A DNA stretch of 42,588 bases, taken from positions 1 to 42,588 of the forward strand of contig JAYTUY010000293.1 of assembly GCA_043744275.1 (NCBI GenBank), read 5' to 3'. Both the position numbers and the translations under genes were made by a program. Positions within the stretch are counted from its first letter, which is position 1. Every line of letters starts with the position of its first letter. Positions 1 through 7,395 of this stretch are shown here, one piece after another. Below the pieces are notes generated by a model that saw nothing but the letters and a program-made list of their open reading frames with translations, searched no databases and had not been told where the DNA came from. This DNA is from JAAFJT01 sp043744275 (GTDB lineage Bacteria; Bacteroidota; Bacteroidia; Chitinophagales; Saprospiraceae).

Positions 1-204
1 AATAAATTCAGATTTTTTTTTTGCATTATCTGCATTGAATTTACTTAACATACTGAATAAAAATGTTTGAAAAAAACTAAATATCACAAGTAATATTTCA
101 TTATACTCTAATGAATATAAGCCATTAACACATAAATAGAGAGGTACAATTGGCAATATTGCACATATTAATCTACAGTAATTGCTAAATTCACGGTTAA
201 ACAT
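1..204 (-). CDS. Partial membrane-protein ORF running off the left edge
   Basis: An ATG at 204 opens a frame of 68 codons that stays open to base 1, so the C-terminus is outside the window. The N-terminus (MFNREFSNYC) leads into two hydrophobic stretches, about residues 12-31 and 36-53, followed by a charged segment rich in Lys. Its start overlaps the stop of the antitoxin-like pseudogene at 197-384 by 8 bases, the spacing expected of translationally coupled genes. That suggests a two-gene unit, but I do not recognise the protein family. No function can be given. It could be a short membrane toxin or simply a hypothetical membrane protein. Confidence 0.4.
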   Translation of the reverse strand, partial: MFNREFSNYCRLICAILPIVPLYLCVNGLYSLEYNEILLVIFSFFQTFLFSMLSKFNADNAKKKSEFI

Positions 205-384
205 AATTGAAAACAATTAATTCCTCATCATGTAAATAATCATCAAGCAGCAATTTTGCAGCATGTTTCATATTTGATTTTCTTTTTGCTTCTTGACGAA
301 TACTTTTTAAAGCATTTTCAATGACAAGAATTCTTTCTAAAAGGAAAGCTTATTAATTTCTCCAATGATTTGAGTAGCAGTCAT
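197..384 (-). pseudogene. Frameshifted small antitoxin-like gene
   Basis: From ATG at 384 the frame reads MTATQIIGEINKLSF and then hits TAG. A different frame continues immediately with ERILVIENALKSIRQ and, further on, AAKLLLDDYLHDEEL, ending in TAA at 197-199. The joined product (about 61 residues) looks like the small helical proteins that precede toxin genes in Bacteroidota and cyanobacteria (MTA-QII-I-KLP--E---VIE...AA-LL--DY--DEEL). The break lies in the T-rich tract CTTTCCTTTTAG, where family members usually read KLPL. Either it is a genuine pseudogene, a sequencing indel, or a recoding site; the first is favoured because two bases, not one, are out of register. It overlaps the partial membrane ORF downstream. 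Confidence 0.5.
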
Positions 385-461
385 AGTTAAATGGTTTTTA
401 TTTAAAAATGAAAGTTATTATTACCCCTCAGTAACCACGTTCCTCACTTTGACATTTTGTG

Positions 462-1019
462 CTACTGAAGTTTTGTATCCACAATATAAATCTCCAACGC
501 CTTACTCAATTGAAATTCACTAAAAGCCTTTTGCATACAATTGCTTAAAAACATCATCACACTATCAAAATTATCCATCCTCAAGCGTTCACTTTTGAAT
601 AATTGAAAGAAATTAAAATCTACTTTCAAATGCCTTGCTAATTTTTTCAAGTGAAATTGACTATATTGCTTATTATCCAATTCAAAATGATCGTATTCTG
701 CTTCTTTCGCTAATTTAAAAAGGCTGTCATAATTTTTCCGCCTTTTCAATTCACCAATAATGCTTTGATAGCTTTCTTCTTCATTATTGTAATAAAACTT
801 AAAAACGCTATCTAAAAATGGCACTATTTCAACCCCTAAAATCTCGTCTTTCAATTTCCAAAGATGAAAATGTTCCGTTTCGGAATATTCATAAAGGCTC
901 AAATCATATTCTTTAGCCACTGTTTCAAGAGCCAGTTCAGCAGGAATACCGTTTGTCATTATATGCTTTTTATTAATGACGATGGTTGCTTTCAAAGCGA
1001 TTGTTAAGAACTGAGCCAT
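462..1019 (-). CDS. Hypothetical protein, 185 aa
   Basis: Uncharacterised soluble protein; I do not recognise the family. It has no signal peptide, membrane segment or catalytic motif that I can see. It is rich in aromatic and acidic residues (for example EYSETEHFHLWKLKDE near residue 43) and has a Lys/Arg-rich centre. The first ATG gives a hydrophobic start (MAQFLTIALKATIV); an alternative in-frame ATG at residue 21 (MTNGIPAELALETVAKEYDL) would give a 165-residue protein with a more typical helical N-terminus. It follows nuoK on the same strand after a 44-base gap that contains ATGAAT-like short repeats. It precedes a TACTGAGGGG word (424-433) and an antitoxin-like pseudogene, so it probably belongs to the accessory genes attached to the nuo cluster. 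Confidence 0.6.
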   Translation of the reverse strand: MAQFLTIALKATIVINKKHIMTNGIPAELALETVAKEYDLSLYEYSETEHFHLWKLKDEILGVEIVPFLDSVFKFYYNNEEESYQSIIGELKRRKNYDSLFKLAKEAEYDHFELDNKQYSQFHLKKLARHLKVDFNFFQLFKSERLRMDNFDSVMMFLSNCMQKAFSEFQLSKALEIYIVDTKLQ

Positions 1020-1063
1020 GTACGTAATGATGAATTATGAATGATAAATGATGAATTGTTAAA

Positions 1064-1390
1064 CTAAAACTTCAATCGATTGAGAAAATCAATATCTGTC
1101 GATTTTGTATTGCGATAAATCATCATCAAAATCGCCAATCCAACCGCTACTTCTGCTGCTGCAACTGCCATAATAAAAAAGACGAAGACCTGCCCGCCCG
1201 CATCATTATGAAAACGACTGAACGCGACCAATAACAAATTCACCGCATTAAGCATCAACTCAACGCACATAAATATGACAATAGCATTGCGGCGATACAA
1301 AACCCCCATCACGCCAATAGAAAACAAAATGGCACTCAACCATATATAGTGTAGCAATGGAACGCCTTCGACAATATTTTGATGTTGCAT
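1064..1390 (-). CDS. nuoK: NADH-quinone oxidoreductase subunit K
   Basis: Membrane subunit of complex I, an antiporter-like element of the proton-translocating arm. The 108-residue length and three transmembrane helices match the family. Conserved acidic residues are visible in TM2 (CVELMLNAVNLLLVAF) and TM3 (AAAEVAVGLAILMMIY); the glutamates are those needed for proton pumping in studied NuoK proteins. The first 12-13 residues are a short hydrophilic lead (MQHQNIVEGVPLL). It follows nuoJ across a 102-base gap that holds a 12-bp inverted repeat, in canonical nuo order. The next gene expected (nuoL) is not adjacent: the downstream gene is an unrelated hypothetical protein, so the operon is interrupted or nuoL/M/N lie elsewhere. 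Confidence 0.95.
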   Translation of the reverse strand: MQHQNIVEGVPLLHYIWLSAILFSIGVMGVLYRRNAIVIFMCVELMLNAVNLLLVAFSRFHNDAGGQVFVFFIMAVAAAEVAVGLAILMMIYRNTKSTDIDFLNRLKF

Positions 1391-1429
1391 TTTTTATACA
1401 GATTTATACAGAAAATTATTATTATAAAT

Positions 1430-1483
1430 AACTTTACGAGGGCTCTCCCAAAGGGATTCATTTTGAAAAAACCTCGTAAAGTT
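1430..1483. repeat. 12-bp inverted repeat between nuoJ and nuoK
   Basis: AACTTTACGAGG at 1430-1441 is perfectly inverted as CCTCGTAAAGTT at 1472-1483, with a 30-base spacer. Neither strand shows a U-tract right after the stem, so it is probably not an intrinsic terminator. It may be a dispersed palindromic repeat or an mRNA processing/stability hairpin inside the nuo transcript. Confidence 0.6.
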
Positions 1484-1492
1484 GTCAACCCT

Positions 1493-1993
1493 TTATTGGA
1501 TTTCTTTCTTCCCAAGCATTACAGCCCCAACCATGCCCACTAAAAACAGTACTGCCGACACTTCAAACGGCAATAAATATTGCGTATAAAGCACATTACC
1601 TAAATGACCAATTAAACCCAAATAAGGCGCAGGATCGCCTGGAATCTGCATCTGCTCAGCACTTTTTAAGGCAACTATCAATATGAGCATCATTGAACCA
1701 CCAGCAATCACTGCTCCGACCCTTGCGGCTGTGGTTTTATGCGGTTCGTCGTCCACATTCAAATTGAGCATCATGATCACATATAAAAACAAAACCATAA
1801 TCGCACCCGCATACACGATAATGTGCACCGCTGCGAGGAATTGAGAATTGAGTAGAAAATAATGACCTGCTATGGCGAAAAAAGTCATGATGAGAGCCAA
1901 GACATTATAGACGGGATTGCGATTGAAAACAACCAACAACGCGCCAGCGATTGCCACTGCTGATAGGAGGTAAAATATGTATTGAGTAATCAT
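1493..1993 (-). CDS. nuoJ: NADH-quinone oxidoreductase subunit J
   Basis: Membrane-arm subunit of complex I (ND6 homologue), 166 residues with about five transmembrane helices: residues 4-22, 27-48, 52-76 (HIIVYAGAIMVLFLYVIMML), 92-108 and 140-160. The HIIVYAGAIMVLFLYV segment with its pi-bulge helix is the family hallmark. The start ATG at 1993 gives MITQYIFYLLSAVAIAGALL. It lies between nuoI (55-base gap) and nuoK in the standard order and should be co-transcribed. No TACTGAGGGG word occurs in it, as in nuoG, nuoH, nuoI and nuoK. Confidence 0.95.
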   Translation of the reverse strand: MITQYIFYLLSAVAIAGALLVVFNRNPVYNVLALIMTFFAIAGHYFLLNSQFLAAVHIIVYAGAIMVLFLYVIMMLNLNVDDEPHKTTAARVGAVIAGGSMMLILIVALKSAEQMQIPGDPAPYLGLIGHLGNVLYTQYLLPFEVSAVLFLVGMVGAVMLGKKEIQ

Positions 1994-2048
1994 AAAATAT
2001 TTAAAGTCAGCTTTTTACAAATAGGGATAATGATTAATCTTTAACTTA

Positions 2049-2660
2049 TCAATGACCGCTTTTATGCTTCGGTGCTGCTAATTTATCGCGCCAAGTTTGG
2101 TTGTGTTGATGCTTTTTATCATGCTTAAATTCAACCACATCCTTGGTTTGGCGTTTCGTTACATCTATGGGATTCGCCAGTGTTTCAACGAGCATATCTT
2201 TTCCATAAATCATGCTGTTTCGATTTTGAGAGACATCCACCAAACGATCAGTTAAGAAAATGGCTTCTTTCGGACAAGCCTCTTCACACAATCCGCAAAA
2301 TATACAGCGCAGCATATTTATCTCATAAACCGCTGCATATTTCTCTTCGCGATACAAGCCTTCCTCACCTTTTTTACGCTCGGCAGCTTCCATCGTAATG
2401 GCTTCCGCAGGACAAGCCACTGCACACAAGCCACAAGCTGTACACCGCTCTGCACCCGCTTCATCTACCTTCAAAACATGCCAGCCTCGATAAACGGGTG
2501 CATATTCCCGCTTCTGCTCAGGGTATTTGATAGTCACTGGTTTTCTGAAAAAATGCTTGAGCGTGATGCCCATTCCCTTCGCAATAGCGGGCAAATATGC
2601 TTTTTCAGCCAATGTCATTTCTTTATTGGAAACTACTTTTGAACGATTTGTTAGTTTCAT
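2049..2660 (-). CDS. nuoI: NADH-quinone oxidoreductase subunit I (2x[4Fe-4S] ferredoxin)
   Basis: Peripheral-arm subunit carrying clusters N6a and N6b that pass electrons towards the NuoB cluster N2. Two ferredoxin motifs are visible: CTACGLCAVACP and CIFCGLCEEACP, each C-x2-C-x2-C-x3-C-P, separated by a spacer with a Tyr-Arg-Glu-Glu stretch. The 203-residue length includes a basic, His-rich C-terminal tail (KHDKKHQHNQTWRDKLAAPK) that is longer than in enterobacterial NuoI. The N-terminus holds the helix that anchors it to the membrane arm (GMGITLKHFFRKPVTIKYPE). It lies between nuoH and nuoJ; the nuoH-nuoI gap holds a TACTGAGGGG word at 2704-2713. Confidence 0.95.
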   Translation of the reverse strand: MKLTNRSKVVSNKEMTLAEKAYLPAIAKGMGITLKHFFRKPVTIKYPEQKREYAPVYRGWHVLKVDEAGAERCTACGLCAVACPAEAITMEAAERKKGEEGLYREEKYAAVYEINMLRCIFCGLCEEACPKEAIFLTDRLVDVSQNRNSMIYGKDMLVETLANPIDVTKRQTKDVVEFKHDKKHQHNQTWRDKLAAPKHKSGH

Positions 2661-2754
2661 ATCACCAAACTCGTTTTACTTTTTTATCTTTTAAAATTTA
2701 AAATACTGAGGGGGTGCTTTTAAAATGCGGAATCAAAGTTCCACTTACATTAGT

Positions 2755-3816
2755 TTATTTCTGAAACAAAACATTAAACCAACCCTCTTTAACTGCTACA
2801 ACAATACCCGTCACCACTAAATTAAGAATGGATAAAGGTAATAATGTTTTCCAACCTAAATTCATTAATTGGTCGTATCTAAAACGGGGCACTGTCCAGC
2901 GTATCCACATAAAAAGGAATATAAATCCGATGATTTTACCCATAAATAAGACAAATCCTAAGACCCGCACCCAACTTTCACCCAAACTTGGTATTAATTC
3001 ATTTTCAAAAGGAAAATGAAATCCACCGAAGTATAATGACGCCATAATAGCGGACGAAATAAACATATTGATATATTCTGAAAACAGATAAAAGCCTAAT
3101 TTCATAGAACTAAATTCCGTATGATAACCTCCTACAAGTTCCGATTCCGTTTCAGGTAAATCAAAAGGTGCACGATTCGTTTCAGCGAAAGCGCAAATGA
3201 TAAATATCAAAAAGCCAAAAGGTTGATAGACAAAATTGCAAAAACCCGCATCTTGCTGCTCTACGATTTCACTCACGCTCAATGTACCCGTTGTCATAAT
3301 CAAAGCCACAAGGCTCAAACCCATCGCCAATTCGTAGGAAATCATTTGGCTTGAAGCCCGCAATGTCCCCATCATCGAGTATTTATTATTTGACGCCCAG
3401 CCGCCAATCATAATCCCATAGACGCCAATACTCACCACGCTAAACACGTATAAAATGCCAATATTGATGTCAGAAACTTGAAATTGAAAGATACTTCCAT
3501 CCTCTAAAGTAATCGGTCGCGCCCACGGAATGACCACGCCACCCATATTCGCCACGAACATAGCGATGCATGGACCCAGTATGAACAACCATTTATTGGC
3601 AGCCGCTGGTATAAATTCCTCCTTCATAATCATCTTCACGCCATCTGCAATGGGCTGTAATAATCCAAACGGACCCGCCCGATCTGGACCCACTCGATCC
3701 TGCATGAAAGCCGCCACTTTTCGCTCGCCATACGTCGCATAAGCTGCAATGCCCAATGACACAGCGAAGACCGCAATGGCTAAAAATATTTTATATGAAA
3801 TGATTGTTAATAACAT
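2755..3816 (-). CDS. nuoH: NADH-quinone oxidoreductase subunit H
   Basis: Complex I membrane subunit that forms much of the quinone-binding chamber, with eight or so transmembrane helices over 353 residues. Family landmarks: ERKVAAFMQDRVGPDRAGPF near residue 31 (first cytosolic loop), ETNRAPFDLPETESELVGGY near residue 214 (acidic quinone-site loop) and RWTVPRFRYDQLMNLGWK near residue 309. All are intact. The first ATG gives MLLTIISYKIFLAIAVFAVSL, a normal first helix. It follows nuoG after 39 AT-rich bases and is followed by nuoI after 94 bases. Confidence 0.97.
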   Translation of the reverse strand: MLLTIISYKIFLAIAVFAVSLGIAAYATYGERKVAAFMQDRVGPDRAGPFGLLQPIADGVKMIMKEEFIPAAANKWLFILGPCIAMFVANMGGVVIPWARPITLEDGSIFQFQVSDINIGILYVFSVVSIGVYGIMIGGWASNNKYSMMGTLRASSQMISYELAMGLSLVALIMTTGTLSVSEIVEQQDAGFCNFVYQPFGFLIFIICAFAETNRAPFDLPETESELVGGYHTEFSSMKLGFYLFSEYINMFISSAIMASLYFGGFHFPFENELIPSLGESWVRVLGFVLFMGKIIGFIFLFMWIRWTVPRFRYDQLMNLGWKTLLPLSILNLVVTGIVVAVKEGWFNVLFQK

Positions 3817-3855
3817 ATAATTCGTTTAAAATCAATTATTTACGCTTTATTTTTT

Positions 3856-4908
3856 TCAATTACCAACATTATTCGGATTCAAAGGACCTTCTCCCAGTTG
3901 ATATTTATGCCCATCAGGATGCGCTTCAACTTGATGATTTCTACGAGCCAAAGCCATACGCGTATCGAATTGAATCAACTTCAAACCATCCACACCATCT
4001 TCATAATGATTTGCAGAAATAACTGAATGGCGATTTATTTTAGTAGGACCTTCAATGACCCAATCCGTTATCTCTTTTTTATGAAAACGGCAGTCATTAC
4101 AAATCCAATCCACCACTTCTCCGAATTCATCTTTACGAGCCGTCACGCGCAACACTTCATCGCCTTTGAACCATAAACGCACTTGACTACTACATTTAGG
4201 GCAATCTCGATGTGCATCAACAGGTTTTGTAAACCAAACGCGGCTTTTAAAACGAAATGTTTTATCAGTCAAAGCACCCACAGGACAAACATCAATGACA
4301 TTACCAGAAAATTCATTCTCAATGGCTGCTTGAATATAGGTCGAAATTTCAGCATGTTCGCCTCTATTGATGACCCCATGCACCCGACCATCTGTCAATT
4401 GATCTGCCACTTTCACACATCGCCAACACATAATACAGCGCGTCATGTGCAACTGTACATAATCGCCAATATCTATCTTTTCAAACTCGCGTCGTTCAAA
4501 CTCATAGCGCGAGGCTTCCTTGCCATGTTCATAACCCAAATCCTGCAAATGACATTCCCCCGCTTGGTCGCATATAGGGCAATCTAATGGGTGATTCATC
4601 AATAAAAACTCAACAACACCTGCGCGAGCTTCTAAAACCTCCTTACTGGTCGTGTTTTCAACGACCATACCGTCCATGACCGTCGTGCGGCAAGAAGCAA
4701 CAGGCTTCGGAATAGGGGTCGGATTAGCCGTAGAACCCTGCGTGACTTTCACAATACACGTCCGGCAATACCCGCCCGAAGTTTTCAATTTTGAATAATA
4801 GCACATAGCTGGCGGCACAATATCGCCTCCAATCATGCGTGCTGCTTGCAAAATGGTCGTACCCGCAGGCACTTCAATACTTTGTCCGTCAATCGTTACT
4901 TTTGGCAT
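3856..4908 (-). CDS. nuoG: NADH-quinone oxidoreductase subunit G, short form
   Basis: Electron-transfer subunit of the NADH-dehydrogenase module. At 350 residues it is about half the usual proteobacterial length: the iron-sulfur part is present and the molybdopterin-oxidoreductase-like C-terminal domain is absent, a known pattern in several Bacteroidota. Ligands visible: [2Fe-2S] C36, C48, C51, C73; His/Cys cluster H106, C110, C113, C119; [4Fe-4S] C158, C161, C164, C208; and a further four-Cys set C236, C239, C270, C273, where the truncated domain begins. The ATG at 4908 gives the ferredoxin-fold start MPKVTIDGQSIEVPAGTTIL. It is separated from nuoF by five accessory genes, so continuity of the nuo transcript is uncertain. 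Confidence 0.95.
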   Translation of the reverse strand: MPKVTIDGQSIEVPAGTTILQAARMIGGDIVPPAMCYYSKLKTSGGYCRTCIVKVTQGSTANPTPIPKPVASCRTTVMDGMVVENTTSKEVLEARAGVVEFLLMNHPLDCPICDQAGECHLQDLGYEHGKEASRYEFERREFEKIDIGDYVQLHMTRCIMCWRCVKVADQLTDGRVHGVINRGEHAEISTYIQAAIENEFSGNVIDVCPVGALTDKTFRFKSRVWFTKPVDAHRDCPKCSSQVRLWFKGDEVLRVTARKDEFGEVVDWICNDCRFHKKEITDWVIEGPTKINRHSVISANHYEDGVDGLKLIQFDTRMALARRNHQVEAHPDGHKYQLGEGPLNPNNVGN

Positions 4909-4914
4909 TTTACT

Positions 4915-4935
4915 GTCATTGCGAGCGGAGCGAAG
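4915..4935. repeat. GTCATTGCGAGCGGAGCGAAG dispersed-repeat fragment
   Basis: The phrase starting GTCATTGCGAGCGG and ending GAGCGAAG resembles the arm of a dispersed palindromic repeat seen in many bacterial genomes (GTCATTGCGAG...GAAGCAATC). Only one arm is present here, so it looks like a degenerate copy. It lies just upstream of the nuoG start. Confidence 0.35.
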
Positions 4936-4958
4936 TTATTTGTATTAATTTCTTCTAC

Positions 4959-4995
4959 TCCCTCAGTATTTTTCTATATTTGATTGAAAATCAAT
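4959..4995. repeat. Composite element: word variant plus ATTGA-N3-TCAAT palindrome
   Basis: TCCCTCAGTA (4959-4968, one mismatch to CCCCTCAGTA) is followed 14 bp later by ATTGAAAATCAAT (4983-4995). It marks the boundary between nuoG and the DUF433 gene, overlapping the end of that gene's 3' side. Confidence 0.7.
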
Positions 4996-5227
4996 TGATT
5001 ATACTTAAAAAGAACCCCTTTAAATTATGCTCTTTTTTCCCATATTCGATACAAGCTAAAATATCATTTTCTTTAACCCGTGGATAAGCATTTAATAAAT
5101 CTTCAAATGACCAGTCATCTTTTAATCTCTCTAAAATCAAATCCACTGGTACTCTTGTCCCTTTGATGCACGGCTTGCCAAACATAATTTCTGGATTTGA
5201 TTCTATATGTTTTCTATAATCAGTCAT
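4991..5227 (-). CDS. DUF433 family protein (antitoxin-like)
   Basis: A 78-residue protein with the DUF433 signature: IESNPEIMFGKPCIKGTRVP followed by VDLILERLKDDWSFEDLLNAYPRVKENDILACIEYG. DUF433 proteins have a winged-helix-like fold and are commonly antitoxins beside PIN or DUF5615 toxins. No DUF5615 toxin follows here: the downstream gene is nuoG, so this is a solitary copy or an orphaned antitoxin. The last codons overlap the ATTGA palindrome of a composite repeat. It lies between the lipocalin-like gene and nuoG on the nuo coding strand. Confidence 0.8.
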   Translation of the reverse strand: MTDYRKHIESNPEIMFGKPCIKGTRVPVDLILERLKDDWSFEDLLNAYPRVKENDILACIEYGKKEHNLKGFFLSIIN

Positions 5228-5269
5228 TTTATAAATTGTTTATAATGAATATTTTATTAAATATCTAAT

Positions 5270-5683
5270 TTATAATTTCTGATAAACAATTACCCCTTGT
5301 CCCTCTATTCCTGTCCATGTCATTTTATTGCCTGAAAAAGTGACAATATATGACTGCCCAACAGCAAAATTAGTAGCGGAAGTGGTTATTTTATTACCTT
5401 CCAATTTCCATTTTGTTTTGCTATAAAGTTTTTCCTGTATGCTTTTGTACTTTTCATCGCAACCGCTTGTGGCTGCATTCAATCGAAAAGTACCATCAGC
5501 ATTCACTTCATATATAATTTTCGCAGCACAAGGTCTTTGCGTTAACAAAGCAGCTTGACTATCCATTTTCTGACCTTCATACACGGATGTATGAGATAAT
5601 ATCTGCCATTTGCCTACTGGGTTTTGTGCTTTGCCCAAGACAAAAGAAAAAAGTACAATGAGCGAAACGATTCCTGTCTTCAT
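5270..5683 (-). CDS. Secreted lipocalin-like protein
   Basis: The N-terminus MKTGIVSLIVLFSFVLGKAQ is a Sec signal peptide, cleaved after about residue 19, so the protein is periplasmic or exported. The mature part (about 118 residues) begins NPVGKWQILSHTSVYEG and ends WTGIEGQGVIVYQKL. This G-x-W start and the alternating beta-strand pattern (ADGTFRLNAA, KWKLEGNKITTSA, IVTFSGNKMTWTG) are those of small Bacteroidota lipocalin-like proteins. Two Cys pairs could form disulfides. Ligand and role are unknown. It lies between composite repeats at 4959 and 5717 together with the DUF433 gene. Confidence 0.6.
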   Translation of the reverse strand: MKTGIVSLIVLFSFVLGKAQNPVGKWQILSHTSVYEGQKMDSQAALLTQRPCAAKIIYEVNADGTFRLNAATSGCDEKYKSIQEKLYSKTKWKLEGNKITTSATNFAVGQSYIVTFSGNKMTWTGIEGQGVIVYQKL

Positions 5684-5716
5684 GATTCTTTTTGATTTAA
5701 GGTTTAATGATGTTGA

Positions 5717-5752
5717 CCCCTCAGTATTTTAGGTATTTTATTGATAATCAAT
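5717..5752. repeat. Composite element: TACTGAGGGG word plus ATTGA palindrome
   Basis: CCCCTCAGTA at 5717-5726 and ATTGATAATCAAT at 5740-5752 are separated by 13 bp. It lies between the HEPN gene and the lipocalin-like gene. The flanking bases TATTTTA and TTAGTTATG also recur at the 6702 copy, so the repeat is longer than the two cores. Confidence 0.75.
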
Positions 5753-5802
5753 TAGTTATGCTTAATAAAACTTTTTTTTGTAACATATATATACTCTGTA
5801 TT

Positions 5803-6198
5803 TCAACTTTCAAAGAGTATTTTCTCAACAATTTTAATGAAATTCTTTGAATCTTCAACAAAAAATACTGAATCAGATATTTCAATCATTGTTAAATCAG
5901 CATAGTCAGCTTCCTGTCGTAAATCGAATAAATTAGAATACATTTTTCCGTATTTAGCATCTATAATTCCTGTTTGAATGAAATGCAATCCAAATTGAGA
6001 TTTTATAGTTTTATGGCTTTTTACTCGTATATCTTTTGATTCAAGTAACGCTAAAACAGCGTAAAAACAAGCATAGTAAAGTCTGTTACTGATTGAATTT
6101 CCATCAATAACTTTATTTTCAATGAGCAATTCTACAGTTTTAAGTGTATTTTTTGCTCGATTTAGACGATATTCAATTAATTCTTTTTTTTCATTCAT
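5803..6198 (-). CDS. HEPN domain protein (partner of MNT nucleotidyltransferase)
   Basis: A 131-residue all-helical HEPN-domain protein, in the COG1895-like group: SNRLYYACFYAVLALLESKD near residue 38 and the C-terminal LRQEADYADL are typical. In toxin-antitoxin pairs HEPN proteins are RNases inactivated by AMPylation from the MNT partner. The usual catalytic R-x4-6-H motif is not evident: after Arg the helix reads LYYACFYA with no His, so RNase activity is doubtful. The ATG overlaps the MNT stop by four bases (ATGA), indicating coupled translation with the antitoxin first. It is bordered by composite repeats at 5717 and 6702. Confidence 0.8.
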   Translation of the reverse strand: MNEKKELIEYRLNRAKNTLKTVELLIENKVIDGNSISNRLYYACFYAVLALLESKDIRVKSHKTIKSQFGLHFIQTGIIDAKYGKMYSNLFDLRQEADYADLTMIEISDSVFFVEDSKNFIKIVEKILFES

Positions 6199-6641
6199 AT
6201 TTCTATACCTTCATCAGCAATATTTTTATGAATGTTTGAATGTTGGTTTTTATTCCAATCTTCAATATTAAAAATGAGTGTACTGATCACTTCGCTTGTT
6301 TCTAATTCAATATCATATAAGCTATCTCGAAATCGGGTTTTCAAGGCAAAAGTCAACTCCATGCCTGTTAAAATTAAAAAATCCCAATCTGAATCTTTTC
6401 GAGCATCACCTCTTGCTCTCGAACCGAATATAATCACTTTTGCTTTCGGGTCAATTGCCAATACTCTCTCTCTTACGCGCTTAATGATACTTTTTTCAAG
6501 GATTTTATCTTTATTTCTACTTTTCTTTTTTAAAAAATCATTCAATATTGCTCGAAATGCAATCAAATCCTCTGCTGTTTGATGACCTTCAAACAACTTT
6601 AAAAGTTCTAATTGTACTTGATTGAGCGATGTTGATGTCAT
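6195..6641 (-). CDS. MNT-type nucleotidyltransferase (antitoxin-like)
   Basis: A 148-residue minimal nucleotidyltransferase. The active-site motif GSRARGDARKDSDWD (GS-x10-D-x-D) is complete near residue 73, preceded by the beta strand AKVIIFGS. About 55 N-terminal residues (TSTSLNQVQLELLKLFEGHQ) form an added helical region seen in some Bacteroidota members. In studied MntA/HepT systems the MNT protein AMPylates Tyr of the HEPN toxin. The stop overlaps the start of the HEPN gene (ATGA). Together they form a two-gene module inserted between nuoF and nuoG. Confidence 0.85.
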   Translation of the reverse strand: MTSTSLNQVQLELLKLFEGHQTAEDLIAFRAILNDFLKKKSRNKDKILEKSIIKRVRERVLAIDPKAKVIIFGSRARGDARKDSDWDFLILTGMELTFALKTRFRDSLYDIELETSEVISTLIFNIEDWNKNQHSNIHKNIADEGIEI

Positions 6642-6701
6642 AATTTAGCTTTTTTTATTTTGCTATCCGATATTTCGATGACCATGATTTTTTTGTTATA
6701 C

Positions 6702-6738
6702 CCCCTCAGTATTTGAAGGTATTTTATTGAAAATCAAT
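6702..6738. repeat. Composite element: TACTGAGGGG word plus ATTGA palindrome
   Basis: CCCCTCAGTA at 6702-6711 (five Cs from 6701) and ATTGAAAATCAAT at 6726-6738, 14 bp apart, lie upstream of the MNT gene and downstream of the 186-residue protein gene. The sequence from the word to past the palindrome closely matches the 5717 copy. Confidence 0.75.
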
Positions 6739-6798
6739 TAGTTATGTTTAATTAAAATCCGTTTAGCACCATTCAAATTGTCATAATATATCTGTACT

Positions 6799-7359
6799 TT
6801 ACTTTTTAAACGTTACTAAATAAATGATAAGAAAAATTATAGAAATTACTACTACTATGACGATATAAACATTGTCTGCTTCATTCTCTTTTTCAGCAAT
6901 ATATTTATTTTCACTATTTGCTTCGAGTCCTATTTTACTACCAATTTCTTCATAGAATTTTGAGGATAAATATTTTGTTGAAAGAAAATCTGTTACTTTA
7001 TCCAAAGAATTTAATTCTCCATTAAATCTATTTTCATTTACTAAAATCGCATATTCCTCTTTTCCATCAATCTTTAAAGCCATGACATTTTCATCAAAAA
7101 AACCATGTTTAAATAGGAAACTATCATCTTTCCTATCTATCAAAAGAGAATTATTGCCTAAATATTCCCACCTTCCTTTTTCTACTTTTCCATTTGATGA
7201 AATCAGCAACTCATTATTACTTCTGAAAATATAAACATTTTTCGCTTTAGTCAATTCATCCAAAACCACCCAATGTTGATTGGTCAATAAAGTCAAATCA
7301 TCTAACTTTTGACTAAATTTTTGAAGTTGAGGAATTATATCTGCTATGAATGTTTGCAT
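6799..7359 (-). CDS. Tail-anchored hypothetical protein, 186 aa
   Basis: I do not recognise the family as characterised. Residues 1-160 are soluble, beginning with amphipathic helices (IIPQLQKFSQKLDDLTLLTN), then a beta-rich region (WVVLDELTKAKNVYIFRSNN, GRWEYLGNNSLLIDRKDD, MALKIDGKEEYAILVNENRF) that looks like a small sheet-based binding domain. A single transmembrane helix at about 163-183 (VYIVIVVVISIIFLIIYLV) is followed by FKK, so the protein is tail-anchored with the bulk in the cytoplasm. The gene lies directly downstream of nuoF (36-base gap) and has no partner gene. Function unknown. Confidence 0.6.
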   Translation of the reverse strand: MQTFIADIIPQLQKFSQKLDDLTLLTNQHWVVLDELTKAKNVYIFRSNNELLISSNGKVEKGRWEYLGNNSLLIDRKDDSFLFKHGFFDENVMALKIDGKEEYAILVNENRFNGELNSLDKVTDFLSTKYLSSKFYEEIGSKIGLEANSENKYIAEKENEADNVYIVIVVVISIIFLIIYLVTFKK

Positions 7360-7395
7360 CTGTTTATTTTTTAATAAATGGACATTTTCAATATT

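Noticed and set aside
4183..4587. 134-codon plus-strand open frame opposite nuoG
   Set aside because: Antisense shadow of a fully conserved nuoG.
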